A DNA stretch of 12,664 nt from Desulfobacterales bacterium (GTDB lineage Bacteria; Desulfobacterota; Dissulfuribacteria; Dissulfuribacterales; JAMONC01). This document shows, piece after piece, positions 12,405-12,664 of this stretch. The position numbers were made by a program, and so were the translations under genes. A model generated the notes under the pieces. It searched no databases. It saw only the letters and a list, made by a program, of their open reading frames with translations, and was not told where the DNA came from. The stretch is from assembly GCA_027066725.1 (NCBI GenBank), contig JAMONC010000069.1, positions 1 to 12,664 of the forward strand, written 5' to 3'. How positions within the stretch are numbered: the first letter of the stretch is position 1; every line of letters begins with the position of its first letter.

Positions 12405-12664
12405 ATGGACCATTTGTTATCCAATTTATTCCCAAATGAAGAACTAGAACAGTGGGATGGAGCCTTTGATGTAATAGACCCGGATGAAGCCTTAAGTGTT
12501 TCTGAATTAATCCTTTTAATTAATGCTACTATTGATGAAAAATTTAGTTTTTTATGGATAAAAGGAGAGATATCTAATTTAAGACAGCCTTCTTCTGGCC
12601 ATTTATATTTTACTATTAAAGACGAAAAAAGCCAGATTAAGGCTGTTATGTTCAGATCTAATGC
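12405..12664 (+). CDS. xseA: Exonuclease VII large subunit, 5' part cut by the window edge
   Basis: XseA is the catalytic and DNA-binding subunit of exonuclease VII, which degrades single-stranded DNA from either end into short oligonucleotides. Only the first 86 codons are present. After an acidic, non-conserved stretch (1-28), ALSVSELILLIN (29-40) begins the N-terminal OB fold, and WIKGEISNL (51-59) with QPSSGHLYFTIKDE (61-74) and IKAVMFRSN (78-86) is a diagnostic XseA signature. The ATG at 12405 is the only plausible start: a TAG precedes it in frame at 12387. It has no visible ribosome site. Transcription diverges from the DUF1844-ispE unit. Confidence 0.93.
   Translation, partial: MDHLLSNLFPNEELEQWDGAFDVIDPDEALSVSELILLINATIDEKFSFLWIKGEISNLRQPSSGHLYFTIKDEKSQIKAVMFRSN

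Noticed and set aside
1..12664. CRISPR array, integrase or transposase, phage or defence cassette
   Set aside because: No regularly spaced direct repeats and no reading frame with the motifs of such proteins were seen. All sizeable genes have housekeeping or known-family identities.

Overview
The window reads as an ordinary chromosomal segment of an AT-rich Gram-negative bacterium. A TolC-type outer-membrane protein implies two membranes. The small DUF4911 and DUF1844 proteins, a CTC-form L25, a selenium-metabolism-type LysR regulator and the ispE / tRNA-Gln / prs / rplY / pth gene order together point to the Desulfobacterota (former Deltaproteobacteria) or a close relative. This placement is inferred from remembered family distribution, not from a search.

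Left part, plus strand: a divergent GT5 glycogen/starch-synthase-like gene (130-1716), a 182-206 bp structured spacer, and a LysR regulator whose best start is GTG 1923. Then comes a minus-strand Hsp20 gene (2872-3315). A 365 bp spacer follows, holding two similar tandem palindromes that look like the remnant of a dispersed repeat, and then pyrF on the plus strand (3681-4370).

Central part, all minus strand: a tight run read right to left as rplY (L25), pth, a DUF4911 protein, an orphan TolC, miaB, a bifunctional-nuclease-domain (DUF151) protein and a PHP-domain phosphoesterase. Gaps are 9, 3, -4, 73, 23 and 12 bases, so one operon is likely. It converges on pyrF with only 3 bp between the two stop codons. 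The theme is translation and RNA quality: ribosomal protein, peptidyl-tRNA hydrolase and tRNA methylthiolation, with envelope and phosphoesterase genes added.

Right part, minus strand: a DUF1844 protein overlaps ispE by 4 bases, followed by tRNA-Gln(UUG) with an encoded CCA end and by prs. A clear intrinsic terminator after prs (9934-9960) separates this unit from rplY. At the far right edge the first 86 codons of xseA (exonuclease VII large subunit) run divergently off the window.

I found no CRISPR array, phage, transposase, toxin-antitoxin pair or obvious new system. The items most worth a second look are the tandem palindromes at 3470-3538, the folded leader before the LysR gene, the GT5 enzyme lacking canonical motif residues, and the conserved-looking packing of DUF4911/TolC and MiaB/DUF151/PHP genes.
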